Part shown: positions 23,321 to 35,750 of the stretch, one piece after another | How positions within the stretch are numbered: position 1 is the stretch's first letter | Layout of the letters: each line of letters begins with the position of its first letter | From: Orychophragmus violaceus | Lineage: Eukaryota > Streptophyta > Magnoliopsida > Brassicales > Brassicaceae | Length of the DNA: 64,000 nucleotides | Assembly: GCA_030180135.1 (NCBI GenBank) | Contig: CM058239.1 | Coordinates: 42,915,270 to 42,979,269, forward strand | Direction: 5' to 3' | Notes under the pieces: generated by a model | The model's database searches: none | What the model was told of the DNA's origin: nothing | The model's input: the letters and a program-made list of their open reading frames with translations, nothing else | Position numbers and translations under genes: made by a program

Positions 23321-23910
23321 CCTTCATTTCCGGATTTTGCCCTTGAGTAAAGGTTTTTTAAGTACGTTGGATCGTTTAATCGAAAGCGAGAAGTCGCGAT
23401 GTCCGTCTGATCCGTTTAGTTGTGCCTTTACTTAGAATTTACAAAAACGCTTGGAAATTACTCAAAGGGGGGAAATGGAATCAATTCGGAAGATACAAAA
23501 TGGTTGACTCGGAGGATACAAACTGGCCAACTCGGTTTTTCTGAGCTGGTCTCGGAATTTCCGAACTGATTAGCTTGGAACTTCCGACCCATTCAGTTCG
23601 GGATTTCCGAGTTTTGTTTTGGGATTTTCGAGTTTAGTTTCGATATTTCCGAGTTTTGTTTCGGGTTTCCGAGCTGATTAGCGAGTATAGCGAGATGTAC
23701 TCCTCTTGCGGTCTTGTAATCGTTAGACCGGTGTGCTTGGAAACGTTTTGCTGGTTACTGAAATTGAGTCCGAGGATCAGCAAGACGTACTCCCCTCGCG
23801 GACTTGTAATGATTAGGCCATTGTGCTCGGAAGCGTCTTACTGGGTTTTGAAATTGATTCTGAGGAATCGCAAGACGTATTCCTCTTGCGGACTTGTAAT
23901 GATTAGACCA
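23321..23910. repeat. Tat-like internal sequence with 90-bp tandem repeats
   Basis: Continues the Tat copy interrupted at 13438. From about 23680 it holds three units with an exact 90-bp period (CTTGTAATG at 23713, 23803 and 23893). The same array occurs at 33310-33650 and a unit at about 30906. Copia A is inserted in the third unit. The frame open through the repeat is not supported as a gene. Confidence 0.8.
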
Positions 23911-23915
23911 GTGTG

Positions 23916-24607
23916 TGTTGGGATTATATCCTGAAATCACATTTTACTTACTATAAAGATAGTTGTATTTTCGAGATCGGACAATTCATGTGATACTGGG
24001 TAGTCATAATGTTTTGCTAGAAACCGCTTATGACAAATGAGTTGTAACTCATTTCTAGTATCGTGTGAACCTAAAGGGTAACACACCTAAGCAAGTTGGA
24101 TACGCTTCTGTAGGGAATTGATCATTGGCATATGATCTGATCAATGTGTATTGGATACACATTGAATTTGTGTTTTTAAGAGGTGTGTCGATCGATGCCA
24201 TTGGTGCGTCGATCGATACAAGAGGTGTGTCGATCGTTGCCATTGGGTGCAACGATCGACACAAGGTCGATACCGTAACTGATGTTACGGTTTGTAAACC
24301 GTGGACCTATTTATAGGGACCATGTTACACGACCTAAAAGGCGAGAGCCGTCGCAGACATTTTTCTTGACAGAAAAAACAGACCCTCTTCCTCGAGACAT
24401 GCACAGAGAATCCCAGGAGATCCGATCACCGGTACTAGCATCCCGGCGGATTCCAGCTTGTGCTCGTGTGGACTACGATAGAGGCGCAATGATTGAGGCG
24501 CTTCACATCTCGTTTACCTTCTCCAATTTCCGCTGCCAATCTCCAGGTAATCACGAGGTCAGTTCTTAATTCAATCACCTAGACCCTGGATCCTAGGGAA
24601 TCCAACA
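23916..24607 (+). repeat. Copia A 5' LTR
   Basis: 692 bp. Contains a four-unit CGATCG array at 24189, 24210, 24231 and 24253. Confidence 0.95.
24189..24258. repeat. Four-unit CGATCG array
   Basis: Consecutive starts at 24189, 24210, 24231 and 24253 (spacing 21, 21, 22). The 3' LTR of the same element retains only the last two (30456/30478). Confidence 0.95.
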
Positions 24608-24608
24608 G

Positions 24609-24621
24609 TGGTATCAGAGCC
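24609..24621 (+). other. Primer-binding site, initiator tRNA-Met
   Basis: TGGTATCAGAGCC one base after the 5' LTR, the standard copia site. Confidence 0.95.
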
Positions 24622-26257
24622 AGGTTAGTTTAATCGCTTGAATCAGTAGCCTAGAATTCGATTAAAATGGCATTTGATTGAATTGATTCTAGCTAGGATT
24701 CGTTTTGATAATAAGAATCTCGGATTTGTTAATATCGAAAACGAAGAACTGTGTTTTCGCACAGTGTCGATCGACACAAGTTTTTGTCGATCGACACACC
24801 GCGAAAACGATGAAAAATATTTTATGGTTTTCGCACAGCATCGATCGATACACTGGGTGTGTCGATCAATGCAGCGCAAAAATACAAAAGGATATTGTGT
24901 TTTCGCATAGCGTCGATCGACACAAGTTTGTGTCGATCGATGCATCGCGAATTCGCCTATTAAAGGATTGGGTTTCGATTTAGAAATCGCACTGTGTCGA
25001 TCGACACACTGGGTGCATCGATCGACACAGACTGTGCGAAAGGATAGATCGGTTCAATTGGATTAAACCAGTTATCTCGCATGGTTATGTCGGTTTAATT
25101 CGATTAAAATTCCCTAATACCCTGCTGTAGCGATCGACACAGGTTTAGTGTCGGTCGACACAGGCCTTGCGATTGGTTGATCGGTTCAATCGGATTGAAT
25201 TGGTTATCATGCTTGGTTATGGTATATTAGATCGGTTTAAATTGGATGAATTGATTCAATTGGATTGAATTGGTTATATCAATTGGAATAAACCGATTTG
25301 ATTGGTTAAGATCAGTTTGATTGGATAAGTCGGTTCAATTAGATTGGACCGGTTATCGCAATTGGTCTAAGATCGGTTATAGGGTTGGTAAAGGTTGCAT
25401 ATCAAATGTCGACCAAGTGTGTCAGTCGATGCGCATGGTGACGATGCGAACCGTAATCGTTTGGTTTTGAACCAGATGATTGAAAACCGAACCAAATGAC
25501 CTAACCCACTTAAATTAGAGCAAGTAAAACTTAATTGAAATTGAAAGTAAAACATGTTCTAAATCTATCTGGTACACATTGGATGTGTATTAGATCAAAA
25601 GTTTAGTTTTCAATATGGTCAACTGTCAAGAATCATTTGGTTGTAGTGATAGTCTTGCCAAGAGCTTGGTGTCCACAATTACATGAGTAAGGCAGGAAGT
25701 AGTGTTGATGGTCTTGCAGTGCTTGACATCAACAATTACATGACCTAAGAGATTGAATTACTAACATTTGAGTTACGTTTCCTCAACTAAATATCAAGTG
25801 ATCTTGATGTCTTGCCCGATCTTGTCTACTGTCAAGACTCGTTTCGTTGTTGGATAGTCTTGGAGTCCTTGGTATCCACAATTACATGAGTAAGGCAGGT
25901 GATCATTGATAGACTTGCAGTACGACTGTCAATGATCACAAGACTGAAGAGATTGGTTCACTTGACTGGGCTATCAGAAGTTCTGGGCCCAGAGATATCA
26001 GAGTGGATGAGACATGGATTGTCTTATCTGCGACCAAGAGTTGTACTGGGTACAATTAGCAATGATTTGCTTACCTAGATAACTAAACTTTGGGTGATGA
26101 CGAGTCGTCCACTCAGATTTTAGTGATGTATGGGTCTTGGATCATTATATTCATAGAGGAAACATTGTTTGAATATAATGCGAGTTTTCTTATTAGATAA
26201 GATTTCTCATTCCCTGAACTTCATAACTAAAATTTTCTTTTATTAAATTTTCAGCCT
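24622..26257 (+). other. Copia A leader with CGATCG pairs
   Basis: 1.6 kb of untranslated leader, with no supported ORF. It contains paired palindromes at 24768/24788, 24842/24863, 24914/24934, 24998/25019 and 25131/25152, and a decayed pair near 25417-25440. Between them run blocks rich in GGTTCAATTGGATT-like words. The A-rich region before 26258 leads to the gag ATG. Confidence 0.8.
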
Positions 26258-27169
26258 ATGTCTAAAACTACTTTCTCGTTACGATCCGTCCTTGAGAAAG
26301 ACAAGTTAAATGGATCAAATTTCCTGGATTGGTATCGCAATTTGAGATTAATCCTCAAGCAGGAGAGTAAGGACTATGTCCTTGAGAAAGCTCTTCCAGA
26401 AAGGCTTGGGACCAATCGCTCGAATGCAGTATATGATGCTTGGAATAAGCATTATATTGATGTGGTAGATGTGCGTGGTCTGATGTTGGCTACCGTGGTA
26501 TCGGAATTGAAGAGTCAATACGAGAACATGGAGTCGCCAATAGAGATGATCACCAGCCTGAAACTGAAATTTCAGGATCTGGCACGAGTTGAGAGATTCC
26601 ACATGGTGAAGTCTCTCACTGGGTGCAAGCTACCAGAGGATGCTCCAGTGAGTCCTCATGTCATTAAAATGATGGGTTACATTGATAACCTGGGGAAACT
26701 GGAATGTCCTGTCAGCTTAGAGTTGGCCACTGACATCATTCTGCAGTCACTGCCGTCTAGTTATGATAAGTTTATCAAAAGCTATATCAAGAATAACTTG
26801 ACGAAGACGTTGACTGAGCTGCATGGCATGCTCAAAACAGCAGAGCAAGACATCAAAAGGGGTAAAAGATTTTAGAAATCTTGTGTTGACAAGGGTAGAG
26901 GCAGGGCCGTCCAGATTTGGAATCAGGATAAGCCAGTGTCATCTTATAAGCCCAAGTCCGGCCCATCTGGTGTTAAAAAGTGCTTCTACTGTGATGAGTC
27001 AGGGCATTGGAAGAGAGATTGCATTAAATTCTTGGAAGATTCACAAGAGATTAAGGAGATGTATGGTACTTCTTCAGGTATTGTGTTATTACTTCAAGTT
27101 CTACATATGTATTGGATACTGGTTGTGGTACTGATATTTTGGAAATATGCAGGGCCTAAGAAACAGTAG
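26258..27169 (+). pseudogene. Copia A gag with one internal stop
   Basis: ATG at 26258 (MSKTTFSLRSVLEKDKLNGS...) opens a UBN2-like copia gag closely matching Copia B and C. A TAG at 26873-26875 interrupts it. The same frame continues to a complete zinc knuckle CFYCDESGHWKRDC (CX2CX4HX4C) near 26975-27016. A frameshift near 27085 puts the protease active-site sequence (LDTGCGTD in another frame) out of register. gag forms the particle and binds RNA. Confidence 0.85.
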
Positions 27170-29396
27170 AACGTTGAGGAAAGGACAAGTGGAACTGCGT
27201 GTCTGGTATGAAGCAATGGTTGCTACATAAGCCGTAGAGATTCTCCACTTGTAGGAGCCTTTCAAGCTTGGTTTTAAATTAAGTAATTGCTACTATGTAC
27301 CTGCTTTATGCAGAGATGTCTTTCAATTTCTTGTAAGAATTTGAATGTTTTTCATTCTGACAAAAGACAAGTTTTGCTCTTTTGATCTTAATGAAATATT
27401 ATATGGTAGCACCCCTTTTTGATAAATGGGTTTTATGTCTTAAACCAATATACTCTTGAATATAACATAAATACCAAACAGTTTAAGTCTGATGACTTGA
27501 ATTCGATTTTTCCTTAACACAGTCGTTTTGACCACATAGAGTGAAGCGGATTTAGAAGTGATGGCGTACACGTACTGATGTATGTGGCCCGATGAGCATT
27601 AATGCCAAAGGAAATCTTCAGTACTTCATTAACTTATTGATGGCGTCAGTAAGTATGGCTGTGTTCTTATGATGAGACACGAGTAGGAATCTTTTGAGGA
27701 GTTCCAAAATGAAGTATAGAACCGATTTGACAGAAGTGTTGAGATCCTCGATTAGATCGCGGAGGAAAATACTTAAGTCAAGAATTGGGTGATCATCTGA
27801 GAGAGTGTGAAGTCATACCACAGCTCTTTTCTCATGAAAGCCTAATTGGTGTTTCTGAGAGAATGAATCGGATCTTATTGGATATGCTCCGATTAATGAT
27901 GAGTCACATGAATCTTCCATTATCCTTTTAAAATACGCTCTAAAATGAATATGTTTACGCAAATTATGTTTCTATCAGAATCAGTTGAAAAACACCACAT
28001 TGGATGTGGACTGGGTGATTTCCAAGTATGTTTTACTGATTAATTGGGATTGCAAGGTTTGTGTAAGGCAGTTGTCAACAAACATACTTGAATCCAAATC
28101 TGATAAGGGCTGCTTCGCCGGTTTTCCTAAGGAAACCGAGGCTTAGTACTTTTGCAACCAATCCGAGAACAAAGTTTTGTTGTTCGGAACCATGTTTTTC
28201 CAAGAAAACAGTGGGAGTAAAAGTACAGCTCGAAGAAATTCGAGAAACACAGGAGGCTGTTAAACCTGTTGAGGAAGAGCAGCGGTTGGATCTGCAGAGT
28301 GTTGTAGGATCTGAACCTGTGGAGCCAGAATTTTGCTGATCCTGATGGATCCGTCACTAAACCGAGGGTGATTCCTCATGACCGATTGCCGTGATCTGAT
28401 GATCATTGAAAAGTGACGAGCATGCGAAATTCATAGAAGCGATGGTGAGCCCCAACTCCGAAAATTTTCTAGGTATGCATGTTAGCTTCACCGATCTATT
28501 TATAGATTGAAGCAAACATCTTGGAGTTGGAATCTATGTTCTGTTAAAACGGTCAAAGGCTTTGACTCGATCAGGATCGAATAGACACCGTGCGTTTACA
28601 AGTAAACAAGTGGGAGCATAGTTGCAATTCTCAAAACTGTATGTTTATAACACACTTAATCTCATAAACGACGTTCCGACGCTGAAGTCTAGTCAAGGTT
28701 TGGGTCGGAAGTCAAATTCAATAATAGACGTGGGAGAAGCCGCGAAAGTTCTTGGAATATGGATCCATTGAGATGGATCAGAAGAGCTAATTGGATCGTG
28801 TCAGAATCCTTATGATTATAAGGTACTGGACAGTTCAAATATGCATGACTCCAAGAACAGCTTCGTACCAAAGGTCTTATGACAATAATCTTAGCAAGAT
28901 GAAGTGTCTTGGACACTGGCTGAGCTAGTATCTATGAGTGTGATTCCTTATGCTTCAGCAATAGAATCCATAACAAATGCCATATTTAGCGCTCGTATAG
29001 ATGCATTTTATGCATATAGCATGACGAGAAGATACCAATATGTTCCGGTAAGAGTCACTGGACAGTTGTAAGGAATATCCCCAAGTGTTTGAGAAACACT
29101 AAGGATAGGTTCTTGTACAACTGAGGAAATGACGAATCTGTTAAGAGTAGTTAGACAGACAAAGATGATTCACGGTTCTCACCTGTTTATGTCTCTTTGT
29201 CTGTGTAGCGGGGCTATCTGTTGGAAAAGTCTCCAAGCAGTGGACCGCAGAATAGTGCTTATTAAAGAACAGCAGTGTGGTTTGTTGGAATGGTTCCGAG
29301 CAAGAACACCGCAACATCTCTCACAACCTAAGCATGGTTTTCGTACTGTTGCTGTAGGTACTATATATCTGAAGACATGGTCTTGATTCTAGTGGG
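27170..29396 (+). pseudogene. Copia A pol relic
   Basis: Recognisable but shattered remains of integrase, RT and RNase H, identified by comparison with Copia C: the HTDVCGPM region near 27575; ERMNRILLDM-like near 27860-27890; a linker near 28200-28330; then RT. RT lacks the block between the SEKWL-like sequence (about 28450) and the VCKLHKSIYGLKQ-like sequence (about 28475), roughly 125 codons present in C. Many stops and frameshifts. No functional product is possible. Confidence 0.75.
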
Positions 29397-30201
29397 AGTT
29401 ATATTAGTTATGATGTTCAGATAGACATGATATGGTCATGTTTATGAAAAACTGACATCGGCATTATTTTATTATTGGTTAATTAAATAATGGTCCCAAA
29501 GTATTTTACGTTCATTTTATAGGTCATCAAGTTGAGGACTTGATCATGAAACCCTATAAGTAAAAAGATGACATAAATTATGATTGTCCCTAGTCGAGAT
29601 TGTCAAAGTGGGACACTGATAATCGCGAGAGACTAGCTTGTGAGGTGACTGTTGACTAAGTTTCATGGAGTCAATGATATGAGTATCACAGTCAGTCACA
29701 TAGATATATGTTGGTGAACATATGATCGGACATGACCCGCTAATGAGAACTCTACAGGATAGTTATATCTGTGTCATGAGAGTTTCTCATTACGACTATT
29801 GAGTATAGTCCTTAGACCTGAGTTCATCATGCTTTCTAGTATATGAATTGGTACACTTTGACCTTGTCAAACGTCGATCCGTAAATGGCGGCTATAAAGA
29901 CATTGCTTAGGTGTATCATGAAGTATATGTAGAAACAGGGATGGAACAAGAAGGGATTTGTCCCTCCTATATAACAGGGGATAAATATCTCAGGGCCCAT
30001 CGAAAATTTGATACTGAGAAAATGCATGGCCGTGCTCAAACGAGGTGATTGTCAGTCGTTTGTTTTATCAGTATAGATCAGAAGTTCGATGAACATGATG
30101 TTGGCTATAATAAGGATGACACAGTTTCTTGCCTTATGCCATATCGAGATATAGCGACAAAGGGATTATGGGAATAGATGATTCCAGTACAAGTGGGAGA
30201 T
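29397..30201 (+). other. Copia A 3' untranslated region
   Basis: Non-coding region between the pol remains and the polypurine tract. It aligns with 45060-45917 of Copia B and, inverted, with 38314-39141 of Copia C. Confidence 0.75.
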
Positions 30202-30833
30202 TGTTGGGATTATGTCCTGAAATCACATTGTACTTACTATAAAGATAGTTGTATTGTCGAGATCGGACAATTCATGTGATACTGGGTAGTCATAATGTTT
30301 TGCTAGAAACCGCTTATGACAAATGAGTTGTAACTCATTTCTAGTATCATGTGAACCTAAAGGGTCACACACCTAAGCAAGTTGGATACGCTTCTGTAGG
30401 GAATTGATCATTGACATATGATCCGATCAATGTGTATTGGATACAAGAGGTGTGTCGATCGTTGCCATTGGGTGCAACGATCGACACAAGGTCGATACCG
30501 TAACTGATGTTACGGTTTGTAAACCGTGGACCTATTTATAGGGACCAGGTTACACGACCTAAAAGGCGAGAGCCGTCACATACATTTTTCTTGACAGAAA
30601 AAACAGACCCTCTTCCTCGAGAAACGCACAGAGAATCCCAGGAGATCCGATCACCGGTACTAGCATCCCGGCGGATTCCAGCTTGTGCGCGTGTGGACTA
30701 CGATAGAGGCGCATCGATTGAGGCGCTTCAGATCTCGTTTACCTGCTCCAATTTCCGCTGCCAATCTCCAGGTAATCACGAGGTCAGTTCTTAGATTCAA
30801 TCACCTAGACCCTGGATCCTAGGGAATCCAACA
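30202..30833 (+). repeat. Copia A 3' LTR
   Basis: 632 bp; the 60-bp deletion relative to the 5' LTR lies between two GATACA words. Retains the CGATCG pair 30456/30478. Confidence 0.95.
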
Positions 30834-30838
30834 GTGTG

Positions 30839-31810
30839 GTCAAAAGCGTCTTACTGGGTTTCAAAATTGAGTCTGAGGAATAGCAAGACGTATTCCTCTT
30901 GCGGACTTGTAATGATTAGACCAATGTGCTCGGAAGCGTTATACTGGGTTTCAGAGTTTTACAGTTGACTTCAGTACTAGTGCGAGGGTTTCCCGTCTTA
31001 TCTTCCCGTCGTCGATCGTGTACTCAATAATGACGTTGTCGAGACTAGCGTGTTGTATTTTAGTGGGTTTGAACTTTTGATTCGTTTTTACGTGAGACTT
31101 TCGCCTCACATCTTGCGTTATCGAAAGTGAGACGATACCTCAGGACATACCTTTCAAAAATAGCGAACCAGATATACTTGGTTATAACGTCATTTTACCA
31201 GTGTGCTGAGTAGCGTCACACTGGACTTTTAGTGTCTACTATCGACTCTAGTACTGGTGCGGCAGTATTTAAGATCTATCGACTTCCCGATTTTTGTGTG
31301 TTTACTATCGAATCTTGATTTATGTTCCCTTCGCCGATAATAAACTTACCTTGGCGGTATTTGAGATTTATATAGCGCGCTTTAATCCGTTTGTTGGATG
31401 TATAGAGCCTCAATCCATATAGGACATGTTGGCTAATATCCGTAAAGGTTATATGTGTTTGTCTGCTACGGCCATTCGAGTGGTCCGTGTTCGGTTTCCT
31501 GTTTTCGCTCTCTTGATCTGCTCCGTGAGAGTGCGATTTTCCATTTCTTTTTCTTCGGTTATTTGTATCAGCGCAGCCACCATCTCTTTCAACTCGAATA
31601 GCATCGCGTTGATTGTTGCGTCTGGTGCGGTCGTGTTTGTAACGATGCCTCTTGATGACGTGCTACCCATAGTAACGTTAGTTATCGTGGTGTTATCGAT
31701 CGGCATCTGGTGATCTATTTCATATCAGTCTCCGTTGATAACCATATCTTCGGATCGCTAGTCGATGGTTTTTAAGTGTCAAAAAATTCTCTTCCCCACA
31801 GACGGCGCCA
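30839..31810 (-). repeat. Tat-like internal sequence to primer-binding site
   Basis: Resumes the Tat sequence after Copia A and runs to a primer-type site TGGCGCCGTCTGTGGGGA (minus strand, 31793-31810), three bases before the LTR start at 31814. Includes the unoccupied version of the CACTA target at about 31040-31060. Confidence 0.8.
31449..31706 (-). pseudogene. Tat-like gag N-terminal fragment
   Basis: About 85 residues with a helical, charged segment (LKEMVAALIQITEEKEMEN) that looks like a short coiled coil, near the 5' end of a minus-strand Tat-like element and just downstream of its primer site. No central gag or pol follows. To its left lies directly the antisense-gene region, so the element is internally deleted. 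Identity rests mainly on position. Confidence 0.5.
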
Positions 31811-31813
31811 AAC

Positions 31814-32615
31814 TGTGAGAGTCGGAAATCACACTGTCAAAACTTTTAGCGGAAACTTTTAGAAAACAAAAATCTCTATGATAAACACACCGAAATAAGA
31901 ACCCGGAGGATATTTTATTGATAATCGATCGGAAAAGAGAGTACAAAGAACGAAAACGGCTAAGTATAACAAAACTGCTATCTCTCAATCGTAGGAATGC
32001 CATCTCTTTATACAGTTGTGGCGAGTCGGCTCCGAGGATCTTCGTCCGCAAGATATTCAGAAATCTTCATGTTATCGTCTCCTTCCATCCATTAAAATTT
32101 ACATTTTCATCTCGGTTTTATTGTTGCATCTGGTGCGGTCGTGTTTGTAATGATGTCTCTTGCTGACGTGTTACCCATAGTAACGTTAGTTGTCGTGGTG
32201 TTATCGATCGGCAGCTGGTGATCTATTTCGTGTCTGTCTCCTTTGGTAACCATATCTTCGGATCGCTATTCAATGGTTTTTAAGTGTCAGAAATTTCTCT
32301 TCCCCACAGACGGCGCCAAACTGTGAGAGTCAGAAATCGCACTGTCAAAAATTTTAGAGCAAAATTTTTAAAAACAAAAATCTCAAAGATAAACACACCG
32401 AAATAGGAACCCGGAGGATATTTTGTTGATAATCGATCGGAAAAGAGAGTACAAAGAACGAAAACGGCTAAGAAAATTGCTATCTCTCAATCATAGGAAT
32501 GCCATCTCCTTATTTATTTGTGGCGAGTCGGCTTCAAGGATCTTCGTCCGCAAGATATTCAGAAATCTTCCTGTAATGGTCTCCTTCTATTTCCGTTAAG
32601 ATTTAGATTTTCATC
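31814..32615 (-). repeat. Shuffled Tat-like LTR and leader fragments
   Basis: An LTR fragment (31814 to about 32120) is joined to a 198-bp leader/gag fragment (32121-32318) that copies 31613-31810 without length change. This ends in a second primer site (32301-32318) and then another LTR fragment (32322 to about 32615). That LTR fragment joins the antisense-gene tail at a shared CATC. Two primer sites 508 bp apart show repeated illegitimate recombination. Confidence 0.8.
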
Positions 32616-33747
32616 AAGAGACAAAGTCAATTTGTTGCGGCAAGAAGTAACCTCACTCTGATCGCTGATTTAAGGATGGAGGGACCTTCCGCATTCAAGT
32701 CTGAGGAAGCGGACCTCAGATCGAGAGCTCGTCTGGAAGAGGACGAAGGTTCGGATTATAGTCGGCTGATGCTGAAGAGGAAAGTTGCTTCGAGCGATGT
32801 TACTATTTCATCTCAAGGAGCTGCGTGGTTTTGAAACACGGATGTAGCGTTTTGTTGTGTGTAATAACTTCCTTTCTTAGGGAGGTTGGTCGCCAAGATG
32901 TACGACTTAATTTATATGGTGTGTTTAAAGAAGTTTGATCGTTTTAAGCTTTCGAAGTTATCACTGAACCTTCCTTTCTGTATTTTGCCCTTGAGTAAAA
33001 CGTTTTTCAGTAAGTTGGATTGTTTAATCGAACGCGAGAAGTGCGATGTCTGTCTGATCTGTTTAGTTTTGCTTTTACTTAGAATTTCAGAAAACGCTTG
33101 GAAATTACTCAAAGGGGAAAATGGCATCAATTCGAAAAAACGATACGGTTGATCGGAGGATACGAGCTGGCCAGCTTGTTTTTTTCTGAGCTGGTCTCAG
33201 AATTTCCAAACTGATCAGCTCGGAACTTTCGACCCAGTCAGTTCGGGATTTTCGAGTTTTGTTTCGGGATTTCCGATTTTTGTTTCGGTGCTTCCGAGCT
33301 GATTAGCGAGTATAGCGAGATGTACTCCTCTTGCGGTCTTGTAATGGTTAGACCGGTGTACTTGGAAACATTTTGCTGGGTACTGAAATTGAGTTCGAGG
33401 AGCAGAAAGACGTACTCCCCTCGCAGACTTGTAATGATTAGGCGAATGTGCTCGGAAGCGTCTGACTGGGTTTCGAAATTGAGTCTGAAGAATAGCAAGA
33501 TGTATTTCTCTTGCGGACTTGTAATGATTAGACCAGTGTGCTCGAAAGCGTCTTACTAGGTTTCAAAATTGAGTCCAAGGGATAACAAGACGTATTCCTC
33601 TTGCGGACTTGTAATGAGTTTACCAGTGTGCTCGGAAGCGTTTTACTGGGTTTCAGTTTTACAATTGACTTCAGTACTAGTGCGAGGGTTTCCCGTCTTA
33701 TCTTCCCGTCGTCGATCGTGTACTCAATAATGACGTTGTCGAGACCA
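32612..33747 (+). repeat. Second copy of the antisense-gene tail and 90-bp repeats
   Basis: Matches 13068-13438 and then 23321-23900. Contains the broken 3' end of the PF04195-like gene (to about 32780) and four repeat units with exact 90-bp spacing (CTTGTAATG at 33338, 33428, 33518 and 33608). No intact ORF. Confidence 0.8.
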
Positions 33748-34174
33748 GCGCACTACAAGAAATTGGAGTATATATAGCACCCGAAAAACGCTATATATCA
33801 CTATTATAGCGGTTTAGTAAACGCTCTATCTGCCCCCGTTATAATAGATCAGGCACTTTATATAACGTTTTTTCGTTATGCTACAATAGAGTTATTTACA
33901 ATAGCGCTTAATGTTTTGCTATTATATTATATACAATAGCATTTTATTTTTGTTATTATTTATTATATATATATATATATATATATATTTTTGATTATAT
34001 ATAGATTTTGGATTTATAAATTATTATTTTCTGAATATATAAAATAAAAAACGTTGAAGACTAATAAAATGAAGATATTTTATTAATTTAAACAATTTAC
34101 AAAATATAATAAAATATTTAAACTAAAATAATAAATTATTAAACAAAACATAAAAAAAAATGAATTAAAAAATG

Positions 34175-34760
34175 TAGATCTGACGACTCCGTCTTCAACG
34201 CGGTGGCTGCGTCTGCTTCCTCTTCTTCCCAGGAAGAATAACACGGCGGAGGCCATGAAATCAATGAAGCAGAGAACCTGGGCTAGCAGAGGCCAAGACC
34301 AACTAATAGAAGCAGGGAACCCGAGATACACCGGCGGAGGCCATGAAATCGACGCAAGAAGAGCCAGAAAACGTTGAGAAGTCGGAGGAGGGAGATCGAA
34401 GACGAAGAGTCATAACCGTCGCTGCAGAGCCACCGCCAAAACGGAGACGAAGAGACATACCCGACCTGCAGATCTCGCAACCACCGTGACCTAGGCCAAG
34501 CGCAGGGCAGAGCCACCGCGAAGAGACGGTGGAGAGGATGTGCTGGCAGGGGAGGAGAACGTGCCCGTCTTCGTCTCTCTCGCTGAAGCTCCGGCGACGA
34601 GATCGTGAAGAGAGGAAGCTTGATTTGTCTTCGTCCGATTCGTCTTCGTCCGAGTCATAACCGTCGCTGCAGAGCCACCGCCAAAACGGAGACGAAGAGA
34701 TGATGAGAGCGTGAAGAGATAAAACATAATGAAGAGATGAGCTTTCTATATCTGAAAGGA
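34175..34760. repeat. GC-rich internal segment with duplicated blocks
   Basis: A block of about 48 bp containing CATAACCGTCGCTGCAGAGC occurs at 34408-34455 and 34655-34702. A shorter block, GGAGGCCATGAAATC, occurs at about 34250 and 34335. Several overlapping minus-strand frames exist because of the composition, but none shows a family. A captured host-gene fragment is possible. Confidence 0.6.
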
Positions 34761-35269
34761 AATGTTGATACAAAAAAAATGGGGAGGTGTTACGGCTGTT
34801 GAGATGAAGGAAGGAAGAAGATGAGACACATAATTAATTAGGGTTAAGAGAAATGAATGGCTGAGATTAAACAATAGATGGAATCTAATGGCTTAGAGTG
34901 TTATCCATGTGATAGAATATTAGCCAATGACAAATTAGTAAGTAAATGTTATATGTTAAGAACTATTTGGAAAAAACTAAGTAAATATTATATTTTAAGA
35001 GTTTAAATTCAGGTATGAGGTTAAATATTTTATACTTGATATATTTTTATATCACATCCTAAACCCTATATATACCTTAACTAAATTTTTAGTGTTCATG
35101 ATTAGGGGTTTTTGAATTTGAGATGGAAGACTTAGGATTCATAATATATTTGAGAATAAAAATTAAGGGTTATAGTTCATAATTTAGGATTTAATAATTA
35201 AGTTTTTGATTTACAAATGGATTATAATTTTTATAGTTCAAAATGGATTATGTTTGTAATCCTAAATTT

Positions 35270-35750
35270 TATATTCCAATACCCTAAACCCTAGACCCTA
35301 TATTAGAATATAGGTTTAAGAAGTTTAGGTTTGTGTTTAGGATATAGAATTAATGTTTTAGTGTTTAGGGTTTAGGGTTAAAAGTGTAGGGTTTAAGGGT
35401 TTAGGGTTTAGGTTTGTGTTTAGGGTATAGAGTTAAAAGTTTTAGAATTTAAAATTTTGTTGTTTATGATTAAATATTAAAATTTTAGGGTTTAGGCTTT
35501 GTGTTTAGGGTATATAATTAATGTTTTAGTGTTTAGGGTTTAGGGTTAGAAGTGTAGGGTTTAGAGTTTAAGATTTTGTGTATGATTAAATGTTTAGAAT
35601 TTTAGGGTTTAGGTTTGTGTTTAGGGTATACAGTTAAGGTTTTAAAATTTAAAATTTTAATGTTTATAATTAAATATTAAAAGTTTAGGGTTTAGGGTTT
35701 GTGTTTAGGATATATAATTAATGTTTTAGTGTTTAGGGTTTAGGGAGGAT
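35270..35750. repeat. Degenerate TTTAGGG-type repeat tract
   Basis: Many TTTAGGG and CCCTAAA-type words interspersed with GTGTTTAGGGTATA-like blocks that recur about every 110-190 bp. It lies inside the CACTA element, so it is an interstitial telomere-like tract, not a chromosome end. Confidence 0.75.

Larger units (their letters stand above)
23916..30833 (+). mobile_element. Copia A: Ty1/copia element with intact ends and decayed pol
   Basis: LTRs 23916-24607 and 30202-30833 (TGTTGGGATT...AATCCAACA), with 5-bp target duplication GTGTG at 23911-23915 and 30834-30838. Met-tRNA primer site at 24609-24621; polypurine tract AAGTGGGAGAT just before 30202. The 3' LTR is 60 bp shorter because of one deletion covering two CGATCG units; otherwise about 2-3% divergence by hand count. 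gag is mostly preserved; pol is ruined. It belongs to the same family as Copia B and C. Confidence 0.95.

Noticed and set aside
23656..23934. Open reading frame of 92 codons (and the similar 33320-33559)
   Set aside because: It runs through the 90-bp tandem array; frame openness follows from the repeat, and no family is recognisable.
34283..34773. Overlapping minus-strand reading frames in the CACTA interior
   Set aside because: Several frames overlap in GC-rich duplicated sequence, with repeated arginine/serine runs; no domain and no splice structure.
35270..35750. Chromosome end or true telomere
   Set aside because: Degenerate TTTAGGG words enclosed within a transposon with both termini present.
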